Assembly (NCBI RefSeq): GCF_011397635.1
Contig: NC_064756.1
Span: 16,220,317 to 16,284,316 of the forward strand
Reading direction: 5' to 3'
Origin: Epinephelus fuscoguttatus
Taxonomy: Eukaryota > Chordata > Actinopteri > Perciformes > Serranidae
DNA length: 64,000 bases
Within the stretch, counting starts at the first letter, position 1; each line of letters begins with the position of its first letter. The notes under the pieces are model-generated. The model did no database searches and was not told the DNA's origin. It saw only the letters and a list, made by a program, of their open reading frames with translations. Of this stretch, positions 1 through 11,314 are shown in pieces. Both the position numbers and the translations under genes were made by a program.

Positions 1-411
1 TCTGTCATGTTTCTGCGTCCCCCCCACAATATCAATACTAAGCTGAAACCTGCAAAAATACTGATGTGCTCATTTAATTTTCAGTGTCTATTTGGAGTAA
101 AGATACCATCAGGTATGACAGAGACTGAGATGAATATTAGTTCTGCCTTTTTTTAAACTAATAACTGAGCACATACTGCAGCTATCAGCCACGGTGTTGT
201 TCCTATTACAATGTGAACCTGTAGGTGGCGGTGTTATAACTTATCTGTGAATCCGAGCAGCGCGTGCTAAACAGGAAGAAGAAGAAGCTGAATAAGGGAA
301 GTGTCGCACTGTGCTCCGGCTCAATCCAGTGTCGCTGCGTAGATGTCAACCAGGGTTTTTATCAGTTAAATAGACTTCATTGTATTTTAACTATATACAC
401 AACGTCACAGA
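1..411 (+). promoter_or_regulatory. taf15 upstream region and 5' UTR
   Basis: This is sequence before the taf15 start codon at 412. No TATA box is obvious at a sensible distance, and the stretch from about 290 to 411 probably contains the transcription start and 5' UTR. Positions 215-290 carry a CTGTAGGTGGCGGT motif followed by a run of GAA triplets. The same CCTGTAGGTGGCGGT core occurs inverted near 49774-49788, so part of this promoter-proximal stretch looks like an interspersed repeat. The transcription start itself is inferred. Confidence 0.5.
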
Positions 412-3400
412 ATGGCCACTGGTAAGTCAACGTGTTATTTTATAATGTGTCAGTGTTTTGTGTCGTTTTTGGAATGTATAATGAAAAGTGGGTCGAGTAG
501 CATTGGAGCTAATGTAGCGGACAACCGCGAGGCCAGAAGAAGGGCGCCGTCTATCTCATGGAACATGCCTCATATTTCATTAGCAGGGCAACGTTAGCTT
601 TAGTGTTTGAATAACGTTGAATCTGTTAGTTTGCAGTACGGATGCTTAAAACCACAATTTGTTGTACATATTTACTCACACTTGTGTCGTAACCTCAGTG
701 CTGTTACGTGGAAACACCGCAGAATGAACAAGGCCTTGTCGCCGCTAGCTAGCTAGCTAACAGTTAGCTCACGGTGTCAGTTGGGGAGAATGAATGCGTC
801 TTTGTTTATACCGATCCCATTGTTTCACTGCTGAGCCAGACACGTTTTGCGTTACTTTTAACAAATGTAGTTTTGGAGTCAATTGGCATTACTTGCATTG
901 AAATAGTTTGTTTTTAAGCCAGTTGTGCCGAGGAGGGACAGCATTTGTGGCAGTTTGTCTCGTTTCAAGCGTTAGCCCAAGCCGAGACCAAATTGACCGC
1001 CATTTTTACCGGAGCGGCGTGCTAACGGGCCCGTTGGCGTGTGGCTGCAAGTAGCTAGCTGCCCCACTTAGATGAGCTACGTCTGTCCTGAAGCTATTTG
1101 TCAATTATCTGCTTAGTCACTTTGATACTTGTGTTTTAACCAAACGCGTGCGGGTAGCCTTTTGAGCTAAGCTAACATTAAACCTCTGATGTATTTCTCT
1201 TTCAGATTCAGGCTACGGTGGCTCTCAAAGGTAATGTACAGTCACACAAGCCCGACATTAACTTTCTGTATGTATGTATGTATGTATGTATGTATGTATG
1301 TATTTAGTTGTATATCTGAGACCCATATAACCCATATGATGTTTTTGTAAACCGGAAGTTAAGTGTTTTTATCATGTCTTTGCAGCTACGGATCATATGG
1401 CGGTCAGCAGGGCGGACAGGTAAGACCCTTCCCCAAATAACTTGTCAGCCTGTCTGCTGAAAGCTTTGTAATTGTAACTGTCTAACTGGGCTTTCTGATT
1501 GACAGGGTTATGGACAAGGAAATGGCAGTGGCTCTTATGGGGGACAGAGTTATGGTGGCTATGGCCAGCAAGGTGGTGGCGGCGGTGGTCCACAAGGTAT
1601 AGTATGTGTGTATTTAATCAAAGTAGCTTGCAGAACTGCAGTGAACGGTACATTGCATTGATGCCTCTTTAGTTTAATTCTCATTCAGAAAAGGAGTCGT
1701 CACTGTGTATGCAGAGTGATACGTCATAATTATGACTACAGTATCAATTGAAGCTTTTATGGATTGGAATACTTTATATACTAATTCTAATAAAATACCA
1801 AAAGTTACATAAGTCCCTGATTCTTTTTAGTTTAACAAGAGAATTTTGACAAAGTTTATTGCATCATCATTGTCAGTCCGCCTTTGTCAGTTGTGACATT
1901 TTGACTATGTAGCTACAGTGAACAGTACAGCTAACACAATTAAGTAGTTATTCAACCCATTAAGTCACCCAGCTGGAGAAGCAGAAGCACCCTGAGAGAA
2001 TGCCATGCACGGAAAAGCACAGCAAGGACGCCAGGGACTGTCATTCGGCTTAATTTTTATCTACTAACAACACTGATTCAGCCTAACTGTAAAAAGTCAG
2101 AGCACAGACTTAGCATAGCTGCCCCCAACCTTTTACTTGGATTTTACCAACTATCTTGTTTATGGCATTGGTGCACATACTTGTGAACAGTTTAAAGGAA
2201 GCCTAGGGACATTTCACCAATGGTTGCGTGCAGGGTTTGTTTATGTTTCAAAGTAGGCCGACAATGTGTCAGAGTTACCGCACCCCTGTCAAATATTATG
2301 TAAATGAGTGCCTAAAGTTGTTTATACTATTACTAGGTCATTGCTAATATTACTGAGGTTTTCTGCTAAATTCAGCACCATCTTTCATTCAGTAAATCTT
2401 TGGTTTACAAATCAGCTGTTCCAAACATTTAAACTGCGTTGTTAGGACATTAATTAGACATTAATTAGGGAATTAATACTGATTTGTTAAATGTTTGCTG
2501 AATGAGTTGTGCTTTTGTTTTTTTGAGGCCTAAGATATCAATCATCTTTTAGAAGGAGTTGACCATAAGCAATGGGCTCCATTGAATTTACAGTGTTAAT
2601 GGAGTAAGGCAAAGTAATTCCTTATGTTATTGTTGAAAAAGGAAAACATTAATACTTAACACTGAAAGAAATCACCACGTTAAAAAGGAGTCATTCTACT
2701 CTCTTAATTAAGCACCCTGACGCCATTTACAGCTGAATGTTTAATCATAAAAGTGGATGGAAAGACACTGCAAAACATCTCAAAGATGGTCATCAATGCA
2801 CTTATGTTATAGTGAGTTTTGTGATCTGTCAAAAGCTCATTGTTTTGAAATTAATTTCTCAATTTTGTGAATTTTCTTTTTCACAGACAGTTACAGCCAA
2901 TCTCAGCCACAGAGCTTTGACAATTACGGACAGGACTCTGGGTAAGACACTAATGTGACTTTGTTAAAATACTTTCATAGATTGTGTGAGTGCTATGATT
3001 CGTCTGTGCAGAATAATTCTCACTGACATTCTTTGCCTCAGTGTCTTGGTAACATTAAGATCCACTTAATAATCCAAAAAAATCTTAAGTCAAGAATTGG
3101 AGCATCACAAAACAATATAATATCATTCTGATTATTGTTACAAATCTGATAAAGCCAGAGGCAAAACTTTTATTTTGGGGGACTGAAATGTCAGTTTGTA
3201 AAACAGTGGTATTTTTTTGCTCCACTTTATTGTAAATAATTTTTAATTTATCTGCTTGTCTAGGTGCAAACAACTCATTGATGGGTTCAAATGTTGGGCG
3301 TCTTTGTTGTGCTAATTGTAGTGATTTTGCTAAAACCACTTTCAGGTATGGCGACAAGCCGTCTTACGGGCAAGGCTCCTATGGTAGTCAGAGTCAAGGA

Positions 3401-6400
3401 GGAGATAGCTATGGACAGCAAAGTTCCTATGGTGGCCAGGGAGGAGGAGGTGGTGGCGGCAGCTATGGAAGATGGAGCGAAGGTAAAAATGACTGGTTTT
3501 TAATTGCATTTAGAGACTACACCTGTTCTTTAAGTACCTTCTACTGCAACCAAAATGTGCTGTCTATTAAATCAGGCTGGGAAGTTGCTCATTCAGTCTA
3601 TCTTTTCATCAGGTGAAGGAGGTGGTCAGGGTGGGAGGTATGGACGTGACCAGGGAGACCGTTCCGAGGGAGGAGGTGGCTACAGAGGCCGAGGCCGTGG
3701 TGGCTATGACCGTGGCGGTTATGACCGCAGTGGTGGCTATGACCGCAGTGGTGGCTTCGACCGTGGTGGAAGAGGTGGACCTCATGGTATGGGGTAAGTT
3801 GCATAGTGCCACTACCCCCAAGGTACCACTATTGACTGTGTATAAGACATGACTTGTTGTCGCTCAGCACATCATCACTCAACTACAAACCATCCACATA
3901 GACAATTTTCACCACTCATCTGCTTTGTGCTCCAGATCCCCAAACTCTAGTGGTTTGTTTTTTTTTTTTGTTTTTTTTGTTTTGTTTTGTTTTTTTTAAA
4001 TGTATACAAACTGGATTTATCCTAAGTCGTCACAGAACACATAGGTAATATTCACCGACCCCACACTTTGTTCCACTTGCCCAAACCTTCAGATTAATCC
4101 TGTTTTTTATTTTTTCATCAAAATCTGATTGACGTTTTTTCATCAGAGACATACTGGTGTTAAATCCACATTGCTGTTATGATCAAATGATCGATAATCA
4201 CTCGAAGCAGGTGGTTAATCAGAGGTGAGAGTTCTTTGACCCACTAAGGATCTCCTTGCTGTCATTTGGGTCTTAAGTAATGATTGGAGCCTGAACATGT
4301 CTGCCCAAGGACACGCTTTAAAGGTATCACAGACCTGGTTGTCCAGTCATATTATCCCAGACATGGGGATGACAAGTTTTGTTGTTCTGCACCAGAAGAG
4401 TTTGTAATTTTTTCCCTATCAAATCTGAAGAGACACCATGTGTCATTTTTAGAGGCTGTTAAGTGAGATGCTATTGAAAAATGATTAGCATTACCTCTCT
4501 ATCAGATGTTTCTGCAAGGTGAACGATGCTGCAGCACAACATTAAGATGCTGAAAAGTGCTTTCTTAATGAATGGAAAACTTTTTTGCTCCACGCTGAGA
4601 TGTGTACGGTGATGAATGATCTTTTTCACTATTGTAAATGGATCCCGTTCCCCTTCATGACTTGCAACAGTTGCAGTTGGGCGGTTTTGGCTAAGGTACC
4701 TGCCCACGAGGAAGGCAAAAAAACCCCCATGCATTTAGAATTTTTGGAAGACCCAGTGTGGTACGATCTAAACAGGTACACTAGGTAACGCTAAGAAGCC
4801 GAGTGGCTCAGCTTTGTCTTGTTAGTTTGTTCTCACAAATCCCTCTCACTTAGACAGGAGCTTTTTTTTTTTGTCAAATATCACTTTTTTTTCTTTTTCA
4901 TAATTTTATCAAAGTTAAATCTCACGCAGCCATACTTTCTCAATTGCCAGACACTCAATTTTGGTGTGTTTCTTGTGCTCTGAGGACCACATGATAGTTT
5001 TTGAACAATGGAAACTCCACTGAGACGATGCCCTTAGACCTGGAGCCACATCTTCAGCTGCTTCACATTCAACAGGTTTCATTCAAGTGTTGTATATTTG
5101 ACAATGGCGAACATGTGTGTTGTGTTAACATGGATCTACATTTTATACTACAGGTGTTCAGAGTGATTGAACTTAAACTTGGACCTCAGTAAAAGGATCT
5201 CATAAATGCACTCATTGGAAGATTGCTTATCAGTTGCTACACCCCTTCACACCAATTTGGCCTCATGTTAAAAAGAAAATCAGCTGGTTTTCCAGCTCCT
5301 GGTTTCCAATCTGGTCATGTAAAAAGCAAAAGTACTAAATTCTTTGTAAATGGTGACCCAGATGATGATAATGGTCTTCGTCACTCGTCTACCTGATTGT
5401 TCAGTCAGAGCTGCCTAGTCGTCTGTTCATTGATCTCTAATGTCAAAGACTAACACATTCCTCGTGTGAGACATTTCCACCATAGTCGCACACCCTGGCA
5501 GGAGTGCAAACTGATGGGGATGTAGGGGAGCTTTGAGCTCTCAGTTGGGACAAAGGAAAAGCCATCATATCTCCAATTTTTCCTCTGCAGAGGTGGTGAC
5601 CGTGGTGGCTACAAAAATTACGGTGGTAAGTGACGAGCATCAGAACTGTGTCGGTTGGGGAGGAAAGAACTTGAGTTAGCAAAAAAGAAAAGAGAGGGGG
5701 ATAAAAGAGAAAAAACCTCAGTGAATGCCACCATTTTCATGTCCAGAGCCCAAGGGACTCCACCTATTATTCTTAGCAGGGTTTCTCTTAAGTGACTTCA
5801 GATATGGTAAAGAACATGGAGCCTGAGTTGTAAAATAATGGTATTGTTGCATGAAGACAAGGGCTGATTGTAAATGACAGAGGTGTTCCAGGACGAAGAA
5901 GGAAAACTTTCTAAAACTGGAGACATTTTGGTTGTTTTCATTTCTGGTGTAAGCTCAAAAAAAAAGAAAACCCAGAACAATTCTGTTCTTGTTGCACGGT
6001 GTTGGTATGTGATGCAACGGTATGAAAACACCCATCAGAGAGCCTTAAACATGAACATTGTTTAATTTTCTTTATCATTATGCATTGTTAGGGATGAAGT
6101 TAATATTTATTTGTGTGAAACAGTGTGACAGTCTCAAGGTTCCTTGCTCAAGTTTTCTCTTCCACCCTCTCGTCTGTTTTACAGGCTCTCGAGACTACGA
6201 CTCAAGGGATGAACCAGGTGAGAGTCTCAAAATCTTTCGCTGTAATCTGCTATCAGTGTTGATATCCTCCTTTAATGGCCAGCGCAGAAAATTTCTGATG
6301 GCACATGCCAGTTGTAGTTTGAGTTTGAACATAATTTAAAGGTCAAGTTCTTATTATGCACTAATTTATTTGAGCTTATAAAAAAAATAGAATTTCAAGT

Positions 6401-9400
6401 TCATCAGATTTGGTTTGTAAAATGACTATGAATACTCCCAAAAGTCCAGAAAGATCTCCATATAGAATTCAATGCAATGATTGCTGACGTCTTCTCTCCA
6501 TTGATCTCTTCCACAGCTGGTGAGCAGGATAACTCCGACAACAACACCATTTTTGTCCAGGGACTGGGAGAAGACGCCACAGTTCAGGAAGTCGGAGACT
6601 TCTTCAAACAAATAGGGATCATCAAGGTATTGAATTAGTCTCTTGGTATGTTGGCATTCATTTACACAGTAACATGCACCGTAATCACTGTGGAGACTTG
6701 ATTAAACAGGCAATTAATATTCAGTTTTATATGCCGCTGCGCATACTCCAATTAATGTGATCTAACGGATTTATCACATCAAAATTAGCAAAGGTGGAAC
6801 AGCTTGAAGCCCCTTGTGCCATTTTGCTTTGCATCAAAATAGGATTTTTTTCAAAGTCTCCGCCAGTGGTGGATTTGTTTGACTGTGCAAAGCTTTCTCT
6901 TTTATTCCTTTAACCACCTACTCGAAAAGGTTTAGGTAGAGATATTTTACTACATCAAAATACCTATATTGAAAATCCTGAAATAAAGGTTTTAAGGTCT
7001 TTTAGTCTTTTGATATTTAAAAGTTGTTATGTTGCCACTTCCAACTAGAAATGTGGACTTTTCTTTGGGACCTGCATCTCTACCCCAGCCGTGCTAACTG
7101 ATGGCTAGTTTATTTATGCACAGTGTGTTAGATGACAGTGCACTGAGCTGACCATAAACAGGCAAGAGAGCAAGTGTTGCAGACTGTGGTAAAAACCCTA
7201 ATAAAGATTCATATTACAAATTTGCCATTTAGATGTCTAAAGAATGCCCCTAAAACCTGAACAATACCAGGATGTCTTAATCAGAAAATGCTACATTGCT
7301 GTTTATGTGACCCACATTGGATTTCGAAAACTGTCATATTTATGGAGTTCAACTTCGGTAAACTTAGGCCAGTGAAGTCACAGCCTCTAGAAATTGTTAA
7401 AGTGTGGAGGAGACATTAATTGTGTGTGGACGTACCCTAATAGTGGAACATTAGTGTGCAGGTAAACATAGTCAGTGTCTGCGCTACTACTTCCTGAATG
7501 CATCTCTACTATGTTACTGAAAATCCTGTGTTTTAAAATTTTTTGCTTTTAGGTGAACAAGAAGACCGGCCAGCCAATGATCAACATCTACTCCGACAAG
7601 GCCACTGGTCGGCCAAAGGGAGAATGTACAGTGTCATTTGATGACCCGCCCTCTGCCAAAGCTGCTATTGACTGGTTTGATGGTAAGAGCGAGCACTGAC
7701 GAATCTTTCAGTTTCTCAAATCTCACACTCGTATCGTTCAGGGTCCCTCTGACACATAAGTTGTCTTCTCATTTCAGGCAAGGAGTTCAATGGAAAACCC
7801 ATCAAAGTAACATTTGCCACCCGCAGGGCTGAGTTCACACAGAGAGGAGGTGGAAGAGGCGGACGAGGAGGTGGGTTGTGAGTGAGCTGTCCCAGGCTCA
7901 AATATCTAGTGTCAGAGTCAAAGTGCTTGTGTTGATGTTGCTGTTCCTTAAGTTTGACCACTTGTTGTCTGTCAGGTTTCAGAGGTCGTGGTGGCGGAGG
8001 AGGACCCAACTTCGACATTAAAGGAGGAGACTGGCCCTGTCCCAACAGGTGTGTGTCAGTTTAGAAAAAATGGTTATTAATCTACAGCAGAAGGGCCTCA
8101 TTTGTGAAGTTGTTTCATGTACAAATTGTCTGATTTCTCTGTCCGTAGTGCTTGTGGCAACATGAATTTTGCCCGGCGGCAAGAATGTAACAAGTGTGGC
8201 GCTCCCAAACCAGGAGATGCAGGATTTGGAGGTGGAGATGACTGCTTTTAACATTATTTCCAGACCTTCCCCACTATCTGTACATATTCCTGAAAACATG
8301 CAGAATTAGTAAATGACACTGACTGTTTTCAGATCGTGGAGGCAGAGGTGGTTATGGCGGAGACAGGGGCGGCGGCTTCAGAGGTCGTGGAGGAGGGTTC
8401 CGTGGAGGAGACCGTGGAGGCTACGGAGGAGGTGGTGGCGGAGGATATGGAGGCGGCTACAAAATGGGAAGGTTGGTAAAGCCTTTTTGTTTTTGTATTG
8501 TGTACATTTTACATGTAAGCTGGCATTCTGTATGATCTGTGGGTCTTTGGTGATTTAGTGTGAGTATATGACCAGAACAGGGTGCAGCCTGCCTTATTGT
8601 GATTGCAGTGTCAGCTTACGCAGTAAACGCATCTCAAAAGACTAGGATATTGCACTAATGCCATGCTGTTAGGCAGGATCCAACAATAAGGATTTTCTAA
8701 TGTTCTGGAGCCAGTAAATACAATCTGTCAGTTTCCCAATCAGGCTAGCACTCAAATAAGTGAGCAAGCAATTTTGGCTACATCTGCTCTAGTCTGCAAG
8801 ACTCTCTGCTCTGCTTGTGTCTGTCTTCATCAGTAGAGTGTGCCATGCAAAGACAGACACAGGCAGGCCTGTTTACTTCCTAGAGAAAAGGGCAGTTAAT
8901 AGACAATATACAAGTTGAAACACAAGTCAACATTCCTCATGTCATAGAGAAACTTACAACTGGGTTGAGAATGATGCTATAAGATTAAGAGTAGCTGTTG
9001 CGCCCTAGATCAGCCAACCTACATCAGCGATGTCTTGGGAGGGGCATCAAATTGACACTGGGTACCAGCACCTGGAGGGAGACAAAGATCCACACAAAAA
9101 AAAAAACGGGAGCTCTCGATCTCTTACATACTGCTGCCACACACAATATAATGCAAAAAGAGTAATTCGACTGGCCATAACAGTAGCGGAGCTCCTTCAG
9201 GGAATATCTGTGTGTGGTCCAGAGAGAGACACAGTAGACGCACTCAGAGCAGACAGGTGCTGGCGATCATAACAGAAGAAATAAACTGAAGTTATCAGTA
9301 AACGTATTGAAGGTTTCAGTCTGTCTACAGCCCCTTTCCCACTGGATTAAAACTTACTGAGATAATGGCTGGCTTTTGTATTTAATGGGAAAGGTCACAA

Positions 9401-10510
9401 TCGACATTGACTCCCTGGACAAATGAGTCTGAAGTAGTCAGTGGTATTTATCGGCTCCAGCTCGGATCGGCAGTGATGAAAATACAACATCTGAGGGGAT
9501 GTGCTAATTTTAGCCCCTTTGCCGCCACAGAATATCACCTGTCTGCATCTAAGTAGCTCTCATTGAACAGTTAAAAATTTGTTAGGCACCAACTTAAACA
9601 GCGAGACTGAATAAGGGAGCGATTTTAAAAAAAGAAAAGAAAAAAGAAGCGGTAACCTTTTCCACTGTTGACTAACCAGCCCATCCGTGCAGTCAAACTT
9701 GACACACCAGTAAAAACAAAGAAAGAGAGGCACACTCCCATTGCAGAGCCTTGTACACTGCTCTGGTCTACTGGCAGTGCGAAAGCAGCCATCTGTTTTT
9801 TGTTTTGTTTTTTTGTTAACACTTAAGCTGCTGAGCATTGATAACACCACTGTAACCTTTGAACACCACTAAAACTTGAGGAGACTGTAAAATCTTTTTC
9901 CAAATGTTACCATTTCATTTTGGTCTTCGGATGTTGTAGAGGAATAGTGTCCATATTATTTCTTCACATAGATTTTTTCATTATACATACTTAGTGATTT
10001 AAGGGTATTTCATTTTTCATGTTCCTTATGTGCACTAATTCATAAACAATTTAATACTGGGTGTTAAGTCTCACCCCACAGCTCTTAAACCAAAGAGCCT
10101 TTAAATTCGCTGCTTATTAAGAAGCCAGTTTGGTCTGAATATTCCTGCTACACCCTTCACTTGGCGTTTTTGTGCCCTTATATGGTCGTGGGTATTTGCA
10201 AATCGTGATATATTGCTGCTCGCTGAAGGTGAAGTGCTGCGTTAATCGAGTGCTGTTAAAGGAAGGACAGTCTTTTTACTGAAAGCAAATGATGTTATCC
10301 ATTTACAGATTTCAAAGGCAAAGGGGCGGGTGAACGAGGATAAACTGACACCATATTTCATCCTCGTCTTTGTCGGTCGGATGGTGGCGGTTAATTCAAT
10401 GACACAAGTGGATGTAGGTCTTTAAATAAAAATTCAGATGGTAACAGACGTCTTTGTCTTCTCCCTGCAGAGGTGACCGTAGAGACGACAGAAGAGACCG
10501 GCCATACTAA
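412..10510 (+). CDS. taf15: TAF15, FET-family RNA-binding protein (16 coding exons, 422 aa)
   Basis: Nuclear RNA/DNA-binding protein of the FUS/EWSR1/TAF15 family, known to associate with TFIID, RNA polymerase II and splicing. Coding exons: 412-421, 1206-1230, 1386-1419, 1506-1596, 2887-2941, 3346-3482, 3613-3793, 5591-5625, 6185-6217, 6517-6626, 7553-7682, 7778-7870, 7976-8048, 8149-8231, 8333-8471, 10471-10510. All have GT/AG borders and the phases sum to 1269 nt. Domains: a Gly/Ser/Tyr/Gln-rich low-complexity N terminus (about 1-115), a first RGG/YDRGG region (about 120-190), an RRM (about 210-297; [10 protein letters not shown] and KGECTVSF), a RanBP2-type zinc finger (C333, C338, C349, C352), a second RGG region and the family end [27 protein letters not shown] and [10 protein letters not shown] favour TAF15 over FUS or EWSR1, as does the mmp28 neighbour. 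Human TAF15 is 592 aa; here the low-complexity and RGG parts are shorter. The exon 15 donor at 8472 was chosen because a stronger-looking one 4 nt later breaks the frame. Confidence 0.93.
1267..1303 (+). repeat. (TGTA)n microsatellite in taf15 intron 2
   Basis: About nine perfect tetranucleotide repeats lie 37 bp after the exon 2 donor. No function is evident. Confidence 0.9.
1597..2886 (+). other. taf15: taf15 intron 4
   Basis: A 1.3-kb AT-rich intron. I see no open frame of note, no RNA gene and no confident repeat. The ORF at 2737-2958 is intron read through into exon 5. Confidence 0.6.
3794..5590 (+). other. taf15: taf15 intron 7 (candidate regulatory intron)
   Basis: A 1.8-kb intron before the 35-nt exon 8. 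It holds T-rich tracts (around 3956-3998 and 4861-4900) and no convincing transposon relic. Its position matches FUS intron 6, which is strongly conserved and partly retained in mammals. Whether this intron is conserved between fish cannot be judged from one sequence. Confidence 0.5.
5591..5625 (+). other. taf15: taf15 exon 8, a 35-nt frame-critical exon
   Basis: This exon encodes [11 protein letters not shown] between RGG region 1 and the RRM. It has a clear acceptor (CTCTGCAG) and donor (GTAAGT) and long flanking introns (1797 and 559 bp). Its length is not a multiple of three. Joining exon 7 directly to exon 9 reads GGG CTC TCG and then, seven codons later, TGA inside exon 9, so skipping gives an early stop. 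The FUS paralogue is known to autoregulate through skipping of its equivalent 35-nt exon 7. Regulation of this taf15 exon is inferred by analogy. Confidence 0.8.
8472..10470 (+). other. taf15: taf15 intron 15
   Basis: A 2.0-kb intron that separates the C-terminal RGG exon from the short last coding exon. No coding potential or confidently classified repeat was seen. The antisense ORFs at 9560-9850 are low-complexity artefacts. Confidence 0.55.
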
Positions 10511-10930
10511 GTGTTAAGCAGATGGAAACCACGCAGCCCTTGAGTCGCCATGGAGAGGGGGTGTAGCTTGGGAACACTGGGGGGAAGGACTGGGATCAGA
10601 CGTTCCGATCTGTGCACCTTTTGCAGCCAGTACATCCCAACTATTCCCACTCGTGTGAGCGAGGGGCGGATGCCTTCAGCGACTGTAAAGGGACTTTGGG
10701 GCTGATTGGCACTGTTGGCATGGGGTCAGATGTTTGTTTTTTTGTTTTGTTTTTCTCTGCCTTTTTGTTTTATTTCTTTGTACATCTTTTTAATTTCCTC
10801 TCAAATTCTAGTTGCAGATGTTTTTGTGAGGTAGACTTCGTACCATTGTTTTGTATGATCGGATTAAATGTTTTACTTGGGTTCTTTTTTTTTTTTCCAA
10901 AATATTAAAAACTGTGATCTTTTCCCTGTG
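10511..10930 (+). terminator. taf15: taf15 3' UTR and poly(A) signal
   Basis: The 3' UTR follows the TAA at 10508-10510. It contains T-rich tracts and an ATTAAA signal at 10904-10909. A GT-rich element at about 10926-10950 fits a downstream cleavage element, so the transcript probably ends near 10920-10930. Confidence 0.65.
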
Positions 10931-11314
10931 CTTTGTGTGAGTTTGTTCCATCATTAAAGAGGGTTTCAGACTTTGAAAAGCTGCACTAGTATATGCATGT
11001 ACAGCAGGAGAGGCTGCCGTGCTCTGCTGGTGTTTGGCCCTCAGCTGTGTGCAGGCAGGCGGACACAGAGGGGCGGTGCTGGCCCTCCCCCTGTAACACT
11101 CCCGGTGTCTGGCTGTGCTCCGTCCCTGCTCGCAGGGATGGAGATGTTAGGCGAGCAGCAGCACGCTCTCAGTCACTGACAGCCAGGGAAGACAGCCATG
11201 AAAAAAATACTTGGAGCTCATCGGCAATGTACCATGCGAGGAGCGGTGTGGAGAGAGTGAGGTTGTCTCGCGATGAGCCGCCGACCTCCGGAGCGGAGCG
11301 GAGCAGGAGGGGAC
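10931..11314 (+). promoter_or_regulatory. mmp28: taf15-mmp28 spacer: mmp28 promoter and 5' UTR
   Basis: Only about 0.4 kb separates the taf15 poly(A) signal from the mmp28 start codon. The segment becomes GC-rich and has a GGGGCGG GC-box-like motif near 11069, consistent with a TATA-less promoter and 5' UTR. A long open frame crosses it in another phase (10993-11505) but has no recognisable domain. Confidence 0.45.

Noticed and set aside
3278-3616. 112-aa ORF starting in intron 5
   Set aside because: It is taf15 exon 6 read in frame with flanking intron on both sides; the start codon is intronic.
3598-3821. His-rich and Thr/Ala-rich minus-strand ORFs
   Set aside because: Antisense of the taf15 RGG/YDRGG exon; composition artefacts.
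8313-8558. Arg/Trp-rich 81-aa plus-strand ORF
   Set aside because: It is the wrong frame of the Gly/Arg-rich taf15 exon 15.
412-10510. FUS or EWSR1 instead of TAF15
   Set aside because: [21 protein letters not shown] and [10 protein letters not shown] fit TAF15 better, and mmp28 is the human TAF15 neighbour.
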